64,000 nt of DNA from Agrocybe praecox (Eukaryota > Basidiomycota > Agaricomycetes > Agaricales > Agrocybaceae), in NCBI GenBank assembly GCA_964017145.1, contig OZ024841.1, positions 2,852,001 through 2,916,000 on the forward strand, written 5' to 3'. The position numbers and the translations under genes were made by a program. The notes beneath the pieces are model-generated. The model ran no database searches. It saw nothing but the letters and a program-made list of their open reading frames with translations, and was not told the origin of the DNA. Positions 11,342 to 24,060 of this stretch are shown here, piece after piece (the first letter of the stretch is position 1; the number at the start of each line of letters is the position of its first letter).

Positions 11342-12411
11342 TTACCAAGAATTAGATCTGAAATACATAATAAAAAAAAGGAGCATTAGGCTTACTAAGT
11401 TTATGATATTTAATCGCGATGTTTCTAAAGTCCTGTTGATGGAAAAGATAAATGGCAACTGTCCAGGTTTTCTGCAATCACTTGCAATAAAGTTCAACCA
11501 CTTTCTCCATGACTCCGGAATCATATGGTTTCCAGTCGAATGAAGAATCATGCTTGCGCCTTCAAACCATGGCGAGTACCAGCCAGCTTCCGCCCAGTCA
11601 ATCATCCATAATTGACCGTCATCCCCAAGGATGAGGTTCCGAATATGTATGTCTTTATGTGTGAATGTCAGTGGCGAGCTGGCGTCAAACCTCGCGGAGT
11701 TCAATCCACTCTTGAAAAATCGCTGGCACACAAGGAGGCGATTATTGTACCATTTCTGCATATCATGGTATGTAGCAAATGGGCCGGCGCCATCGAATCA
11801 TGTAAATAAACGACCGACGCAAAGCTGTGGTGTATTGTCAAAGGAGAGAGGTCCCGGAAATGGTGGGGGGTCGACGTAACGAGATATTGCCTTCAATTGG
11901 TAGATATAATACCGCACAGTGAGCGCAATACGAAAACGCATCCACCAGTTCATTGATGGCCAAATGTCGGCGAGAACACTACCAGGCACAAGCTCCTGGA
12001 CCATGTGTCCGTCAAGGTCGCTGAGATGGTGTTGAACACTGTGGCGCTGGATAATCCGCTCACACAACGGCACAGGGATTGACGTATACCTTCGAACAAG
12101 ATCCATGGCCAATTTTTCTTGAACTAAAAGGTATTCTGGGCAGCGTTTTATGACGGTATCATGAGCAACATGATGAGTCCTGCAGGATACATCCGATTTA
12201 AGTCGAGGTGAAGTGTCAGCAGCGTCCAGAAGTTCTTCATCCGTCTTTCCTGATACACTGAGCTCGAAGCGCTGCAAGCAGCGTTATTGGCGTTCAGTCA
12301 GAGAAATACGATTTCATGTGGAGAAGTTTGAACGCTGCTTACTCGAGTACCTCTACTGAGAATTAGTGGACGAAGAAGGATAAATACGAGATCTGCCCAT
12401 GAAGTGATCAT
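11342..12411 (-). pseudogene. APH-type phosphotransferase with in-frame TGA
   Basis: This gene would encode a fungal aminoglycoside-phosphotransferase-fold kinase (small-molecule or protein kinase-like; substrates of fungal members are mostly unknown). Exon 1 is 12411-12343 (MITSWADLVFILL), joined after a 70-bp intron to the exon beginning at 12271. Family marks are the Lys segment AHDTVIKRCPEY, HMVQELVPGSVLADIW, the catalytic loop FTHKDIHIRNLIL and the metal-binding IDWAEAGWYSPW. Between CVGRLFT and FDGAGPFATYHD, which are contiguous in the same frame, there is a TGA at 11798-11800. Removing it as an intron would also remove the conserved GAGPF segment, so a nonsense mutation is the simplest reading. 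The C-terminal end past KPGQLPF is uncertain; a small terminal intron is possible. It is divergent from the gene at 12675. Confidence 0.68.
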
Positions 12412-12674
12412 TTTGCGCGTTTTGAACTGTGATTGGCGGTAAACCTAGTAAGTAAGCTACTACTTGCCTTATAGGCGCAAAATGAGCCGTTATATTGGCA
12501 GGATTCGAGAGAAAAACGGGGGAAAAAAAGGAAAGGGAATTAGCGCGTACTAAGAATGATGGCATCAAATGTGAAATGTGACTGGACAGTTATAAGTCCG
12601 CCGTGTCATTGGACAGTATCTTTCAATATCCATCATTCAATAATCACGAAAATTTTTGGAAGAATCTGTTGAAG

Positions 12675-13441
12675 ATGTCTATAAGTGCGCCCCCACTACC
12701 CCAAAGAAAGTCAATCATAGCCAACGAAGCGCTCTCTCAGAACCCTAGCCTCATGCATGCCCCCATCTCATGCATCAAAGTCGTCGGGAATCCTACGATG
12801 GCCGGCGAGGAGGGTGTATTTCACTTTACGCTATCGCTGCCTCTCGATACGGTCAACGGCGACTCCGACTCCGACTCCAACTTGGCACAACCCTCTGGTG
12901 AGATACACATGGACAACAGCCCTTCGTTCACAGATATGAACCACCTCACGCGCGGGGTGGTCTTCGTGCAGTATTTGACGGAAGAAAATAGCTCTTTCAT
13001 TACATCTAACGTGCCAGAGCCATTCATCGCCCCTCTCAAGGCGCCAGACGGAAAACTAATAACTGCATCCCAGATATGCAGCGTCTTGTTCAACAAAATG
13101 AATAAACTAGACCAATACGAGTGAGTCCGGGTTCAAATACCTATACTGCAATAACAACTACTATAGAAATATCTTGTATGATGTTTATTATTTCCACTAC
13201 ACATGACAACAGCTTCACGAATGAAGGTCACGGCTGTCGCCACTGGTGTGCAATCGCTCTCGGGGCCCTCGAACGTGCTGGTCTTCTCGAACTCGGCTAC
13301 ACCAACACTGTAATTGACGCAGACGAAACGAGAATCGAAGCAAAATATCGCGTTTGGGAAGACGAACAAGTTACCCGTTGGAGTTCTGCCAGATTTCCTA
13401 TGCCGCGCATCCAGGGCAAGTTCTATACCCTCCGACGGTGA
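12675..13441 (+). CDS. Small DUF7770-like protein
   Basis: Two exons, 12675-13120 and 13213-13441, join in frame (Y-D-F across the junction). The ATG at 12675 (MSISAPPLPQ) is the first true ATG in the frame. The product has a beta-rich N-terminal half (GVFHFTLSLPLD) and a conserved-looking GHGCRHWCAIALGALERAGL segment after the intron, which I associate from memory with fungal DUF7770 proteins. No catalytic motif, signal peptide or membrane segment is visible, and function is unknown. An alternative is a lineage-specific orphan. It is separated by 263 bp from the divergent kinase-like pseudogene. Confidence 0.6.
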
Positions 13442-13974
13442 GTTTGCGCCGAGGGAAAACTAAGTCTCCCACAAGTCAAATGTATATAACACAATATCAT
13501 TGTCTGGGCATAATAATAAACCAACCAAGGACTTTGTTTTGTTGCGTTCCACTCCATCGAAACTTGAAAAATATACAACCGCACCAGATCCCCAAAAAAC
13601 ATGACAATGAAGAAATAGTGTTTATCACTACTACATGTGTCTTTTGATGTACATACTAAACAGGCAGATAGATATGCATTATTGAGATTCAGAGGATGAT
13701 ATCGATAGCATGTGAGAGAGAGAAAAGAGACATCGTAATGATAAGCGCCCGCAAAGAGGAAAGAAAACCAAACATAACTAACTAACAGGGTACATTGATA
13801 AAAACGGAGAAAAAGAAAAAATTGGACAGCATAAAAAATGAAAATAAGAAATCTACGAAGGGAAGAGCACAACACACAGACAGGTACAGAGATCGCATTA
13901 CGAATGAGGGAAAAACGAGAACAGAGTTTTTTGAGGGATATAGATGGGCGCTTAAATGTGGGTTGGGATGAGAT
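13442..13974. other. Convergent intergenic region
   Basis: This is A-rich DNA between the 3' ends of the DUF7770-like gene and the velvet gene. A polyadenylation-type aataataaa occurs near 13510. Open frames here are short and lack any family signature. Confidence 0.5.
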
Positions 13975-16900
13975 TCACCGCGCATCATGGTCCAAAACGA
14001 TACTCCCGATACTCAACGGATTCTTCTTCACATCCCTCTCTCTTCCGTCCCTTCCGTCTCTCTCCCGCGTATCCCTGGGACTAGACATGATCATATGATC
14101 CCTTTCTCTCTCTCTCAGCCCCTCCCTGTCTCTATCCCTCATATCTCTACTATCCCTCGTTGACTCAGACCTCAAATGCGACTCTCTGCCATCCCTCGGA
14201 TCTCTTTCCCACTCCCTAATCCCACTATCTCGTTCATCTCTCTCGTCCCTCTCTCTCTCCCGACTCGTTGACCTATGATGTCCTCCTCCACTGTACTCTC
14301 CTCGACTACTACTCCTCAACTGGATTACCGCTGGATTTCCACTCCCACTAGCGTTACTCCCGGCGTGACTGCTCAACACCGGACTCCCATGCCCACCTCT
14401 CAAGGGCGCAAGATGTATCCTGTCCACTCCTGTTCCTGCCTGTCCGCCTACAGATCCAGATCCTGACGCTAAAATAGGCGATCCAGCAGACGTAGATGCA
14501 CTTGCACCGGCACTAGCAGGTACACCAGCCGCCGCCACCGCCGCCACACCACCAGGCATAGTAGATGTTGGTACACTCGGGGACGAAGAAGACGATGCCG
14601 AAGACGATGATGGATGCTGCTGCTGCTGCTGCGTATATTGCATAGGTTGGGCATATTGCTGATGAGGAGGAGGCGCATACTGTTGCTGGTATTGTGGTGG
14701 TGGCGGGGCATACTGATGCTGTTGAGGAGGTTGCGGCTGATAATGTTGGGGAGGATAATAATACTGTTGTTGCTGGGCGTGTGCATGCATTTGCTGTCCG
14801 TGCTGCTGCATCTGTTGCTGGTGTTGCGGTTGCGGTTGATGCATTTGCTGCTGCTGCACATACCCACTTCCATCCCATGGATTCGCAGCAGTACCAGCGG
14901 GCACGAACGCCGGGGGCGTGCCCCATTCCTGCGGAGGTGGCGGGGGCGCTTGAGCAACAGCAACAGCAGCACTTGTCGTCGCTGGAGGTGGCGGCGCTCC
15001 GTACGGATACGCATATCCCGCCGGCGGCTGTTGTGGTTGTCCATAATGAGCATGCCTCGCCTGAGGCTGAGGCTGCATAGGCGGAGGAGGGGGAGGATGC
15101 AACATATATCCTGGAGGTGCATAGTGTGGTTGTGGTTGCGGAGGATGCCCCTGCTGATGTTGTTGAGTGTGCTGCTGTTGATGCCCGTATGGCGCTGGCT
15201 GCCCCTGCGCAGAACCTCCTCCAGGTTGAGGAGACCCCGTCGGCGCCCTCCCACTTCCATAGTAGTCATACCCGGGCGTAACAGATGCAGAACTCGGCGT
15301 AGCAACAGGTCCCGCCGATGGTGCAACAGCAGCAGTAGCAGCAGACGTAGCCGGGGCAAGAGGAGGTGCAATAGTACTAGGAGAGCTGGTAGCCGTTCCA
15401 GGTTGAGTACTAAGTGCCGGCTGTGACTGTTGACCTTGCTGATTCTGCTGTGGTGTCATCGACCCAGGGGCAGGAGCAGCATATTGAGGTTGTGGTGGAG
15501 GTGGAGGAATTTGTTGAGGCGGAGGTGGGCCTCCAGGTCCCGGAGCAACTTGATGATGTTGCTGTTGTTGTGGGTCATAATAGCCATATTGAGCAGCCAC
15601 ATGAGGTGGAGGGGGCGGGGGTTGGGCATACATAGTCCCAGGATAATCGTATCTCTGCTGCTGCTGAGGTGGTGGAGGTGGAGGTGGATGTCCATGAATA
15701 GGTTGCTGTTGCTGGTCCTGTTGTTGTTGTTGCTGCTGTTGTGGGTAAGCATAGTGTGGGTGCATTCCATGTTGCTGCTGTGGGTGAGGATAGTAAGTAT
15801 AAACCGGCTGAGGTTGCTGAGGAGGCGCCATGGGCATCGGAGCGCCCCATTGTGTGTACGGCCCATACCCTGGCGGTGGCGGTGGCGGCGCCATCGCGTG
15901 TGGAGGAGGTGCCATAGGTTGTTGTGGAGGATGGGGTGGGACACCTGGTTGCTGCTGCTGCTGAGAAGCTGGAGGATGAGGCGGATACTGAGTCTGTGGT
16001 TGTTGTTGTTGAGGATGACCTTGTGGTTGTTGTTGAGGTGCAGCAACTGGCGCAGGCGGCACGCTTGGATCTCTATATTGTGGAGGAGGCTGGGCATGCT
16101 GCTGCTGAACATCATACCCCATGAATCCTCCTCCTCGCCCATCGAAGACACTAGGCCCTGGCATAGGCCCGCCTTCAGTGCTGGGTGTGACGGTGCCCGA
16201 GGCACTTCCAACTGGGGTCCCAATCGCCCCAGGAGGGGGCGGGATAGGCGGTCCAAGGTTCGGGTTGAGCGATGTAGGAGGAGGCCATGCTGGATGAGGA
16301 TGAGGTTGGTATTGCTGAGAATGGGGTTGATGCTGAGGAACAGGCGCCAGACCAGGCGGCGGGCCCACGCCAGGAGGAGTCGCTGTACTATTGCTCATAT
16401 TGACATCCATGGTCGTCACAACACCGGCAGCTCCTGCGCTCGAGCTTCCATCGTCCAGTCGACTTCTCTTCGACTCACGACGTTTGGGATGGGCCCTGCC
16501 GCTGATAGTAGCCGAGTCATCCTCGTCGTCGTCGTCATCGTTATTTTCGTCGGACTCGTTGCCGTCAATGTTCATGTTGCTGTTGCTGTTGCTACTGTGC
16601 AAGCCCATGCTATTGACGGGCATACTCTGGGACAAGGGCTGAGTCAGGGATGGAACCAGCTTCTTCCTCACTCTGATATCTTTACGAATTCGGATTTTAA
16701 TGCCTTGATCAGCTAGCGAACATGAGAGAGGAGTCGATTCTAAAAATCATAGTGAATATATGCGTTGTCTTTAAAAGATAAAATGGCATACCCTCCATTC
16801 CCGGAAACTTCTTCGCCGTGTATACGTAAAAAGGAGCAGAATAGATAGATTTGCAGTGTCGGACATTGTTACTGTAAGCAATTAGAGTTGGTTAATACGA

Positions 16901-18310
16901 GCTGTCCAAGAGGGTAACGTAGAAGTTAAAGAAAGAGACGATTAGATGGACAGGAACGACAGTCAACGACGAACGGCATCTGTAGAAGAAATAAAGCCAA
17001 GGAACGCCATGACGACCCGCAAACGGTCGCGGATTCATTATAACCATCAGCATCTGACCGACGAGTTGGCTCGCGTCCGTCAAACTCGAGCAGATCAAAT
17101 ACGAGTATGTATAAGGCGCAAAGTGGGTGGATGGATAGGTGCATCATAAACACCATCGACATCATAAGTCCGTTGACATTACATCCACAAATGGAGGTCA
17201 AGAAGTACGTATATGCGCATATATGCATCCGAAAAAAGAAAAAAGAAAAAAGCCAGAAACAAGTGGAAAAACTCACGCAACGACCTCAAATAGACTCAGC
17301 TTGAGCCTGTAGCTTCCTTCTGTTCGTACACTCAAGTCTGGAAAGACAAAGAAGCCAGCATCTACGTCCGTGTAAATACAGATCAGGTCTATGGGAACAA
17401 TGAATGAGAAAATACACACCTTCGTTATTATGCTGTGGGTCTTTGAGATGGTACAAGGAAGAAACGACTGATCCGGTGGTACATCTGGTACGCCCGTCCT
17501 AAGAAAAACGAATGTATTAGCTGAGTAAGAGATACGAATCCATCTATCTCACACACCTTTAACCAATGTAGCTCGTTATCGTCATCAGGCCTCGCCAAGC
17601 TCGCGAACATGAAATAATAAGGATTCTGAAGAAAGTTCTGCGTATAACTCGCCGAGTCCACTACCATGGCATCGTCATGGCTTCGCGACGGGCCGCCCAT
17701 GGATGGGGACCCTGGAGGACTTGAAACAGAGGCGCTGCTCCGTCTGTGCCGGGAGCTTGATGGGGTACTGTTGTTATTCCCGCCCTGCTGCACCGTTGGG
17801 TCGATGACCCGCAGTTGGACGATGGGGGGAGGATCTATGGGTCGACGATCGGCTGTGGGAGAGGTTGAGGACGAAATGAAAGCTATATGCGCATTGCCAC
17901 TGACCTTTTCCTCCTACCCCACACATGCGAGCCTGCTTTGGCTCCTGCCTGACTATGAGTTCATAGATCCTGCGACGACCGGGATCGTAAGAGTTGAGTA
18001 CGGAACAACCATGAAATTGAGGAGCGGTCATAGGCATGGATACGAAACAGCGGAGAAGAGGAGAGTGAGTCTGGATATATAAGAAATGGAGAAAACCAGG
18101 GTTCAAAAGGAAGAGACTCCCACACCGGACGGAGGAGCAAATGTATGATGGACAACGTAGAGAAACACCGCATCGCAGCGACAATCAGCCTCCCATGGAT
18201 CATCCAGAAACCAGAGAGGAGACCCATATCCAAGGATTCGGAGCGTACAGCATGATAAAAAGGAAATCACAGAAAGGAACTCACAAACGGTCTCTGTCAT
18301 AGCCGGCCAT
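13975..18310 (-). CDS. Velvet-domain developmental regulator with very long Gln/Pro-rich tail (VosA/VelB-like)
   Basis: Seven exons (18310-18285, 17969-17905, 17852-17557, 17498-17420, 17361-17277, 16871-16792, 16739-13975) sum to 3396 nt, 1131 residues. The velvet domain spans about residues 9-230. It shows IYELIVRQEPKQARMCGVGG, DRRPIDPPPIVQLRV, a Ser/Gly-rich insert of about 40 residues, FLQNPYYFMFASLA, GRTRCTTGSVVSSLYHL, DAGFFVFPDLSVRTEGSY and SLADQGIKIRIRKD. Velvet proteins bind DNA through an NF-kB-like fold and couple development to secondary metabolism. The remaining 900 residues are low complexity: an acidic run, a probable NLS (PKRRESKRSRL), long Gln/Pro/His tracts, then Arg/Asp/Glu repeats. 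Tails this long are unusual for velvet proteins, though known mushroom homologues often carry disordered tails. Introns 1 (315 bp) and 5 (404 bp) are far longer than the local norm. Exon 1 is short and its start less certain. Confidence 0.88.
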
Positions 18311-21300
18311 GGTGTCGCTGGGACGAACGGGATCGTTGGAGGTCGCTGTGTAAGGAAGGGACAGCGAGGGGAATGAGCAACGAGGCCTGCTGTTGCTGGT
18401 GCTGAAGAGGACGGAGAATTGATATGGGACTATCCACTATTCTGGGTCTTTCTTCCCACACTTTGTTTTCCCACACCGACATGTCGTCTTCCCAGACCAA
18501 ATCCCTGGGTCAGGCCCTACACGGTTCGGCAGAAGCAGTGACCCTAGACCTTGTTCTCTTCATCAGATAACTGTATCGCTTGAAACAAAAATATCTTACG
18601 AAAGTTTCAGCTTCCAACATTCCTTTAAGCTCAAGAAACAAATTAATCGTCTCCTATGGCTACATACGACTTAAGAGCCGGCCGAACATATGTCATATGC
18701 ATCCTCTCCATGGGTGTGTGATTCTCTCTGCTTAATGCTAGTGGTCAGCCAGACGATCAGCCACTCAGTCTGGCAACAAATAATTTCCGAATGGCCTCCG
18801 AAGAGAAGAACTTCGACCACGTCAATGGAAGAACTGACAATCTCACTTTCGAGCTATCATATCCACGCCTCCACTATCTCGTCTTCCTAACGCGTATATA
18901 CGTCACTTTTCCCACTTACCATAAGATCCCATTAATACACAAGTACGTACTCGCTCTGAAAGGCTCGCTCGAGACCAGTAAGCGCCCGGTGCTCCATCAT
19001 ATATTCGTCGGGATTCAAACCTTCCCCCTGATTCAAATTCTCAACATGTCAATCTCAACTTAATTATATTTACAGAAAAGTTAAAATTTGCTGACCTAAG
19101 TACGTCCGCACAACCCTTTGACATAGTCGCCTGATGATACGTTAATATAAAAATACAACATACACATAAGCACAAATGAGCCTCCATCTATAGTATAGCT
19201 AATAAGCGAGAGAAGAAAAGTCACATACACATTTTATTCGCTCGATCTTGGGTGATTTGATCCTGAAGTGGTATTATTATGCAGGTCTTAGGTTCAAAAG
19301 ACACTACGTACGTACGTTACATCGACTAGCAGAGGGCCAGAATTCCCATTCCCACCGAGTTTAAGTCCTTGCCCGCTCGCTAGCTATCCGAGTCCCAATT
19401 AGAGGCTATACCAATAGGGTGTTATTGTTGTGGGATTGGCACCCATCATTTTCGCAAAAGGGTGGGATTGGATGTTGTCGGAGCTCGTAATTTGTGCCTG
19501 TTTCGACCATTTCCGAACAACGCGTCCGCATCTGCAATGCCCGCCTATCCCGCCTCCCCGCCCCCCGCCTTGAAATTTTACGTCCATTGTCTGTACGTGC
19601 TTTATATTTAAGCAACAGTGCTCAAATAGCCATGTCACAGCACCATTCGTCAAAAATTGTTCACTCTGCCCATCATCTATATTTTTCCCCCTTCTCAATT
19701 GCTCCTCAATCTCATCAGATGAGATACTGAGCTACTACAGCACAAGCAACTGATATGTAGTTTATCCTATCATACATAAGATGTAATTATTCGTAGACTC
19801 GACTGAAATAGACATAGACTATATGGCGGATGTACATGGAAGTAGCAAAGATCGCTCAAGGACGGCAGGCAACTGTTATGTCACCACGTGATGCCCGCCT
19901 CCCGACGCCCATGCGTAAAACAACCCCAATGCCGTGCACGGCACTACATGGCATATGTTAAACAATGTTCTGTGCCATAAAAATGCTGTGGAACGCAAAA
20001 GAGTAGGGTTGGCGCACAAAAGGGTGCCAGGATTGCAATCACATACCACCCTTTTGCGTATCCTTCGCGATTAATCGCCCCATTCTAAAATAGAATGAGC
20101 GACAATGCTCGTTTCTGCTCATTTTCAAACTTCCAAGGTCGAAGTCTTTGTACGCACTTTGCCGTGTTATCCTTCGTAAAGAAGTCACTTACTTTCGGCA
20201 TATACATAGATCACTAGGAACGACTAGAATCCTTTAATGTAAACTATTTGCTTTGTACAACAACACGGTACACTTTCACTCGAATCGGTCATTTTCCTTG
20301 AATTTAGGCCAGACGTAAACCCCTCGAATAATGTAATATCGATATCGACGCTGCTGAAATGGCGGAAATTGATTATTCCGATATGTCATATTACGGCGAG
20401 AGAAAAACACCTAAGGTCCCAATTGTTATGGTCATTAATTTACTAACACGTATCAATATCAAGTAGCCGATCTAGAACTTGAAATGAGATAACACTAACA
20501 CGTTAACTCAGTGAGTGTAGTAACTGTAATTTCAATAAAGTCTGTCTGAGAGGGAAAATTCATTTCAAGGTATTCCGTACATACTAATGGATATCCTTCC
20601 CCGCCTTCCCCAGTGTCCACTTGTCCTTCCCAGTCGGACATGTATGTACGATGTCCTAATACCCAAAGTACCCTACGTACCTACCCTCTTATCTAAGTTA
20701 TCTTTAAGTCATCGCCATTCTGACGGTCCCAATCCGCCTGTCATTGCCAGCGGGGGAATAAATACGACTACTATTACATGATAGTACTTCCCTAAGGCTT
20801 TTCTACACTCCCACCTAACTCAAAGCAGGCAGGCCCTACACCCTTTGACACTTCGATCCGACACTGGTGTGGCATCCGAACTGGAAATCATTTCCTATTC
20901 CAGTATCCGCGCTCCCATGGGGGCCACTTACGGTACTAAGATGCACGACACGTGTATGGGAGCGAACGCACTAGGAAATAAAAAACCACACCAAAAATTA
21001 AGCACCAGTATTTTGGGCCCTGGACCTCGGCTCAGCCTCGCATCGCCCACTACCCGATATCGATATTGTAAGCGTGTGTGTGTACATAACACGTCTGCGC
21101 TCAACGTTCAGTGGTCCATACTGATTGAATTTGATTTGGGGGTTTCACGCACCGAGAGTATGGCGCCCGATCAAGAATGGCAAGAATGGCGGCATAGCGC
21201 TTGCCCCTCGCTTACTTCGATACCCACACAGGTGGCTATCGCCGACCGACACTGAGTTCGGGACTCTGGACTTTGAACCGAGTAAGTGAGTACTTGATCT

Positions 21301-24060
21301 TGATGAATCATGAGAATATTCATTTATTTATAGCTATCAATTAACATGTTTTACTGGACCCCTCCAGGCTCTTCCTCGATCAATCATCAAATATATGTAT
21401 TCAATTTGTTTTTCGTTTCGGCGACGCGACCGCATACATACATACTGACATGAGGTTATTTATAGAATTATGTATTCTATTTTTAGATGCGATATCTTCT
21501 TGTCATTCGAGGATTGTGTATATTGGAATGGCTGATTGTGAAGCTACGTGGGGGTTGGTTGAGATTGGTTGTGTGTTTTGGTAAGTCTAAGGAAATAAAC
21601 GAGCTAGCTTCCCGATCTACGATTAAACATATTATATGCCTACTGAGTCTTCTGATATTATATGTAGTACACAGCATACAGGGGCTTCATTCAGTCGAGG
21701 TTGCTCTAGAGTTTTGTCTCTTGATATGGCAGTACTCACCAAAATTAAATGTCATTCTTCGAGACCCTGACAGGAGCAGAGAAACTTCCGCAGCAGCCCA
21801 CATTTTCTCAGGAGACTCCAGAGCTTGTGCTCTGCTCAAAAGCTCAAGCTTAGGAGTGAAGGATTTAAAATAAACTAGGAACAGTTCACATATACATAAT
21901 CTCTATTGCACGCGGGCACGTAATTATGTCATTGGCGGTCGGGTCAAGTACGTGGCTGGCTTATGCTCGAGAGCTCGTCGAGCGACTCCTGTCTGTGCAT
22001 AGTACTTTCCTTTTTTCAAAAGACGCCACCTACAGAGCACACCCACGTATTCGCCTACCACCACCTATAAATACTTCGACTAGCATGCGTTCAGTTAATC
22101 CGTAGTGTTGGATGCATATTCTATGGTGCGATGATGGAGCCCATAGTGAGGACGCACCGAATTTCACAAACGGGTACTAAAGCACCTGGGTCCCGAGACG
22201 GGTACCGACACCCATACATACCTCGGGAAAAGCGGGCACTTCATTACCTGTGAACCACTGATAACCGAGTGAGCGAGGGACAGCAAAGCACCCGACTTGG
22301 AGTTTAGCCCAAGGGGAGAGTTGATCGGGGGGGATACATGTATGAACAGGACATGAGAAGATGAAGACTAACCCGCCAGCCGAGTTTTGGGATTTTTCTG
22401 AACTGGATCCAGTATTATGGGTCCATATGCTGCGGTGTTTTTGCATTATTTTTTTCATACCGTGTCTGTTTTGTCCTGCACTTACCACTATACGGAGTCT
22501 GGCTCGCACGAACGTGATGAACCAAGACCTTGGTTGGGTTGACTCTTTATGAAGCACGACTCTCAAAGTATTTCCCAGAGTGCTCTATCTGATTAAATGG
22601 TGTCATCAGTTCACACCATGATTTTAAAAGTTATGTGTTCAGTGTTTCTTCATATTTGAATTATTTTATTTTAAAAATTGGCATACGTACAGATATTAGA
22701 ATTTAGCGCAACAGTCAACGGTCGGTCGGTGAGTCAGTCGGTGTTCGTCTTATAACTGTTTATCATTATTGGAGCAGTTACCCGAAGTTAAATCGTGATT
22801 GCAAGCTTGTTCCTTGACTTTATTAAATTTATAGGCACATTACGGCGTATAAGTTAACACCTGTAAGTACGGGGATCATCATCCTGTCTTGTGTTGCTGC
22901 AATGCCTTCAAAATCAGACAGCTTACTCTGCGGGCGCTCGGAACTGTCACTTTTCCGGCGAACCGTAGGAGTGGAGCCTTCCTGGGCCAAGCGTAAAAGT
23001 GAAAGAGGGTATCACCGTATCAGAGAATGCTCGACGGCGTTATGGCATGAGCGTCAAGACTGAGAGCCGGCACCGTCGGGCGGGGTTGTCGGGGCTCGGC
23101 GGAATTTGAATGTAAGTTTAGTAGTGTTTGCCAGCGTCGTCGTGACTCCTCCCGAAGCGCTCAAGCTTCGCTGCGACAACAAGCTGCATTGCTTTCTTAC
23201 CGCGCTCACTTTTACGAATAAGATAATCCCCTGTGCCTCCTGCAACGCCCGGAGCTTAGCACAAGCATGAAACCGATGCGATCAATGGAATTCTCATAAG
23301 CAACCGCGAGTCTAGCTGGCATTACTATGGTGGCCCCACAATACTTCGTCTAGGGGTGATTTCCATCCTTCTTCCTCTATCGGAGGTTGTTTGCGGCGTC
23401 AAGTTCCGCTTTTTAACACCACAGTATATCGACAGCACGTACGTTTTCGAGTCATTTCCTCGCTGTAATAACAGTCCATCAGATCAATAACTTTCGAAGA
23501 AAGTAGCACTTGTTCTGAAAACGATAATGCATACCCAAGGATCGGGACATTAATGCCTGTCCAGCTCATGAACCTCTTTGAAGACTCGAATCCTGACGGA
23601 ACCTTTTTCCAAAAGTCCAGAGTACTGCGCTGTTATGTAGGACACGGCTCTATTGACATTTCGCCCTTGGCAAGGGATTGAAACTTGGCGATAACTCAAT
23701 GTTCGAACTTCAGAACAACGAAATATTAGTCTGGGTTTGCGTTCATTTCCTTTTGTCCCGGCGCATACGGTTACTTGACACCGCAAACGTTTACGAAATT
23801 CTCGCGCCATTACTCGCCCAATCAGCTTCTCACTCTTTCTAATCCCATCCCATCATATTCTGTTGTGTCGGGACAATCTGTTCACCTTTGTGCTTCCTTG
23901 TTCGCCAAGGAAGGGTTCGAGATGGTAAAACGATGCCTACCAGACTCATGGCCGTGTCTTCTGGACTCGTTTACGTATTATATTCTGTTGCAGTGGGTAT
24001 AAATTGCAAGAGAAAGCAGACTTCAGACCAACTCACCAACCTCTCTCTATCTTGAATAAC
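18311..24060. other. 5.7-kb gene-free region between velvet gene and DyP peroxidase
   Basis: No gene could be supported on either strand across this stretch. Open frames are short, lack splice-compatible partners and show no domain wording. The region separates the divergent starts of the velvet regulator and the peroxidase and may hold long cis-regulatory DNA for the former. It includes an orphan TATAAATA at 22066-22073 and an AT-rich tract at 22620-22690. Confidence 0.5.
23998..24003 (+). promoter_or_regulatory. TATA box of the DyP peroxidase gene
   Basis: TATAAA lies 58 bp upstream of the ATG at 24061, inside gggtataaattgc, followed by a pyrimidine-rich stretch (cctctctctatctt) next to the start codon. 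Spacing fits a basidiomycete core promoter. Confidence 0.6.

Noticed and set aside
14469..16256. Alternative minus-strand frames of 266-300 codons in the velvet tail
   Set aside because: They are frame shadows of the same repeats, without start context or link to the velvet exons.
14614..16716. Long plus-strand open frames (270 and 428 codons) antisense to the velvet tail
   Set aside because: They are the antisense of Gln/Pro codon runs, giving Leu/Arg/Trp-rich low-complexity products with no domain; the minus strand carries a continuous spliced velvet gene.
22177..22566. 129-codon minus-strand frame in the gene desert
   Set aside because: No domain wording, isolated, no promoter or intron pattern supporting it.
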